Origin: Bolinopsis microptera
Taxonomy: Eukaryota; Ctenophora; Tentaculata; Lobata; Bolinopsidae
Assembly: GCF_026151205.1 (NCBI RefSeq)
Contig: NC_087077.1
Span: 13,986,983-14,050,982, forward strand
Length of the DNA: 64,000 nucleotides
Reading direction: 5' to 3'
Shown here piece after piece: positions 52,201-55,200 of the stretch. The notes under the pieces were generated by a model. It saw nothing but the letters and a program-made list of their open reading frames with translations. It ran no database searches and was not told the DNA's origin. The position numbers and the translations under genes are program-made. How positions within the stretch are numbered: position 1 is the stretch's first letter; each line of letters opens with the position of its first letter.

Positions 52201-55200
52201 CGGTATAAGCCTTGTCAGTAATCGTACACAATTTAACACTGAAACAGTTTTGATGGAATACAATGATAAGGACAAACTATTACCAATCAAAATGATGATG
52301 AATCAACTTCTGTTTACTTAATTAAAGTAATAATTATGCAGAAGCAATTAAGTGAGCGAAATTACCGATAGCTTGTTCTGATAAACTCATGCTTGGACCA
52401 GCAATTACAGAACTGTCCAACTTCTCCACAGCCTGATGGGGATAATCACGCGTTACAAAGCCTTAATATTATGTTAAAATGAGAGTTGTATTCGGATACC
52501 AGTTTAGAAATGAATATTCGGGTTGTTTTAACACATTCTCAATCGTAACCAGACAAGACTACAAAACACGTAGATTGGCTGCACAGTATGCATCTGCAAG
52601 CTGTTTGGTTAACTAGTTTTGTTTTCCTTAGTGCTGACGCTACTTGATATAAGTCCACTCCCTTCAATATTATGGTTTTATCGTGGTCACGTGCCAAAAC
52701 AAACTCACATCACCTCCCCACCAGTAACCAACTTTATAATTACCTTGTAAATAAGCGTCATGAAGTTGGCGGGAGATTCTTCGCGTAGGGTGTGGATATC
52801 ATCAGCAGTAACGAGAGCGAATATATCGCTGATGTTGTTCACAGTTCCACTCCAGAACTGATCCCAGAACGCATCATCTGATGTATCTATTGTTTGCTGG
52901 AATGTGAAGAATTTGGAGACGGGATTATAGATGCACACCAAATAAAATTCAATCGAAATGTACCCGAAGTTAAGGGGAGATACACCAAAAACGTTTTTGC
53001 TCCGAACATCGATTTTATTTTATATTATGGTTAAATAGACAAAAAGAATAAGATTGCACACCTTCAAAATTTTCTAAAAATACTCCCTCATCGAGAAAAA
53101 AAAATTTTTCTTTTTCGACAATTTTTAAAATTTGGAGAAGTCTGTCAATGTAATACCGATAGTTCGGCCATTTTAAAAGTTTTTTGGCTGATTTTTTTAC
53201 TGAACATTACTTACATTCCGTACAAGACAACCCTTTAAAGCATTATATAATTGAACAATAAATGACCAAGTTACAGACCGAACAAGGTGAAAAAAGAAAA
53301 ATTGGGATTTTTGCCTACCACCAAAGTTGTACATTTTACCACTCGCCCAGGTCATCAGATATCGCTTTAAAAATTCTTGTGAGTGTAGCCGATGATCATA
53401 TCAAACTTTTTGGAACAGGATTTCTCTCAGTTTTGAGTTTTAAGGTATGAAATGTGGCCTCAAACGACTTAGTAAAATTCATCGTAAAAAAGGGCCAAAC
53501 ATGGCAGATTTAAGGCTTAAAATGCCTATAACTCAAAAAAGTATAATTTTTTTTGAAATAATTTTTACAGAATCGTAATCAGCTTGAGAAAACGAATCTT
53601 TTAGTACCAAATAGGTGATTTTACAAGACAAATTGTCTTAAATAATTTTCCAGCTCGAACACAACCTTGTATAAAACACCTTGTATAAATTTTGTACAAA
53701 TTGTACACATTTTTTTACAAATTTTGTGTCTTTAACTATTATAAATTTGATACTAAAAGATTTGTCTTACCAAGCTGATTACGATCCTGTAAAAATTATT
53801 TCAAAAAACCTAATACTTTTTGAGTTACGGGTATATGGCCCCCAGAATATAGGTCGTTTTTTGAGCACTTAGAAACAGGTGTTAAAACTACTTCTAAGCA
53901 TGTTTAGGGCTGTAAATATGTACATAATAACCCTTTAAATGTTTCTTGGGTAGTTGAAAATAATTATTAGGTTTTTAAGTGTACTTTTTTTTCACCTGTA
54001 AAAATACCATTTTTTAACAGGGCCCCCAGAATATAGGTCCAAACATCTGTTCCTAAGTTGTTCTAAAATTGTCACAGACAGTTATATGCAGTCAGAATAT
54101 GTTGCTGAGACTGTATTGATGATGCCAATGGCTCCAGATACTAAATTGAAATGGTTTAGAGTATACTTAATAGCAAAAAATCAAAAACTACGGCCCCCAG
54201 AATATAGGTATGCAAAAATCGTCCTCAAATACTCCACCTTCATACATTTTGAAGATGCCATCTCTTCAGCATATGTTCTTTAACTGTTTCTCATCACTAC
54301 CCCACATTCCTTAATGCTCAGGGTGACAGAGAAAATGCAGAATCTTGGTCGCTATTTTTTTTTAAACCTATATTCTGGGGGCCATATACCCGTAATGAGT
54401 AAAATCTTTAATTTTACTAGTTAAAAAGCATTCATGCACTCATTTAGTAGGGATCTTAACTAAATACTTAAATAAGATTGAAGGAGTGTCCCTAGATATG
54501 ATTGAGGGGGCTGTTTTTATCTGTATCAATACAATGTGCACCTCAATGACTGTAAATCAGACATTTTTGGCCGCCAAATTTTTTTAAAGGCCTAACTCAA
54601 AATTCTGTCCCAAAACTTAGGGTCATGAGACAATTCTACGTTGATTCTGAAAATTTCATGTGAAAATATTGAAAACCTATTGAGTTCTATTGTTTTGAGC
54701 TAAGTCAGTTTGAGATATGGGCGATTTTGTTCATTTTTTGCGATTATTTGAACACAGAATCCACAGTTAGGTAGATATTGAGCTGATAATCATAGAGAAT
54801 GTGTAATATATGCTTACCTTCCATATAAAGTTGGTTTCATTCAAAAATATTGATATTTGACCAATTTATGGACCAAAATCGATCAAATTAGGTGCGTATG
54901 CCCAAATATGGGCATATGGTTTTTGTTTTTATCCCATAACTCGGCCAATTTTTATCCAATTTTGATAAAACTTGATATGTGGGTTCAGGAGACTAGTAGC
55001 TACAAGTAGAGCATCCCACAGCATGGTTTTGGGCATGTTCAGGGTTTTTGACCAACCTATATTCTGGGGGTCGTATGGACCTATATTCTGGGGGCCCGTA
55101 AAATTGTGATGGCCATAACTTTTTTCCAAATTGTCAGTTTGAAGATGTCTCGATGAAAAGATAGCTTAAAATAATACTTATACTCATACCAGTAGTCTTA

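Noticed and set aside
52705..52743. Extension of HID1 exon 2 to a TGA giving VIIKLVTGGEVM
   Set aside because: Splicing at GTAATT joins YK to AVEKL in exon 3, as in the HID1 family, and keeps phase.
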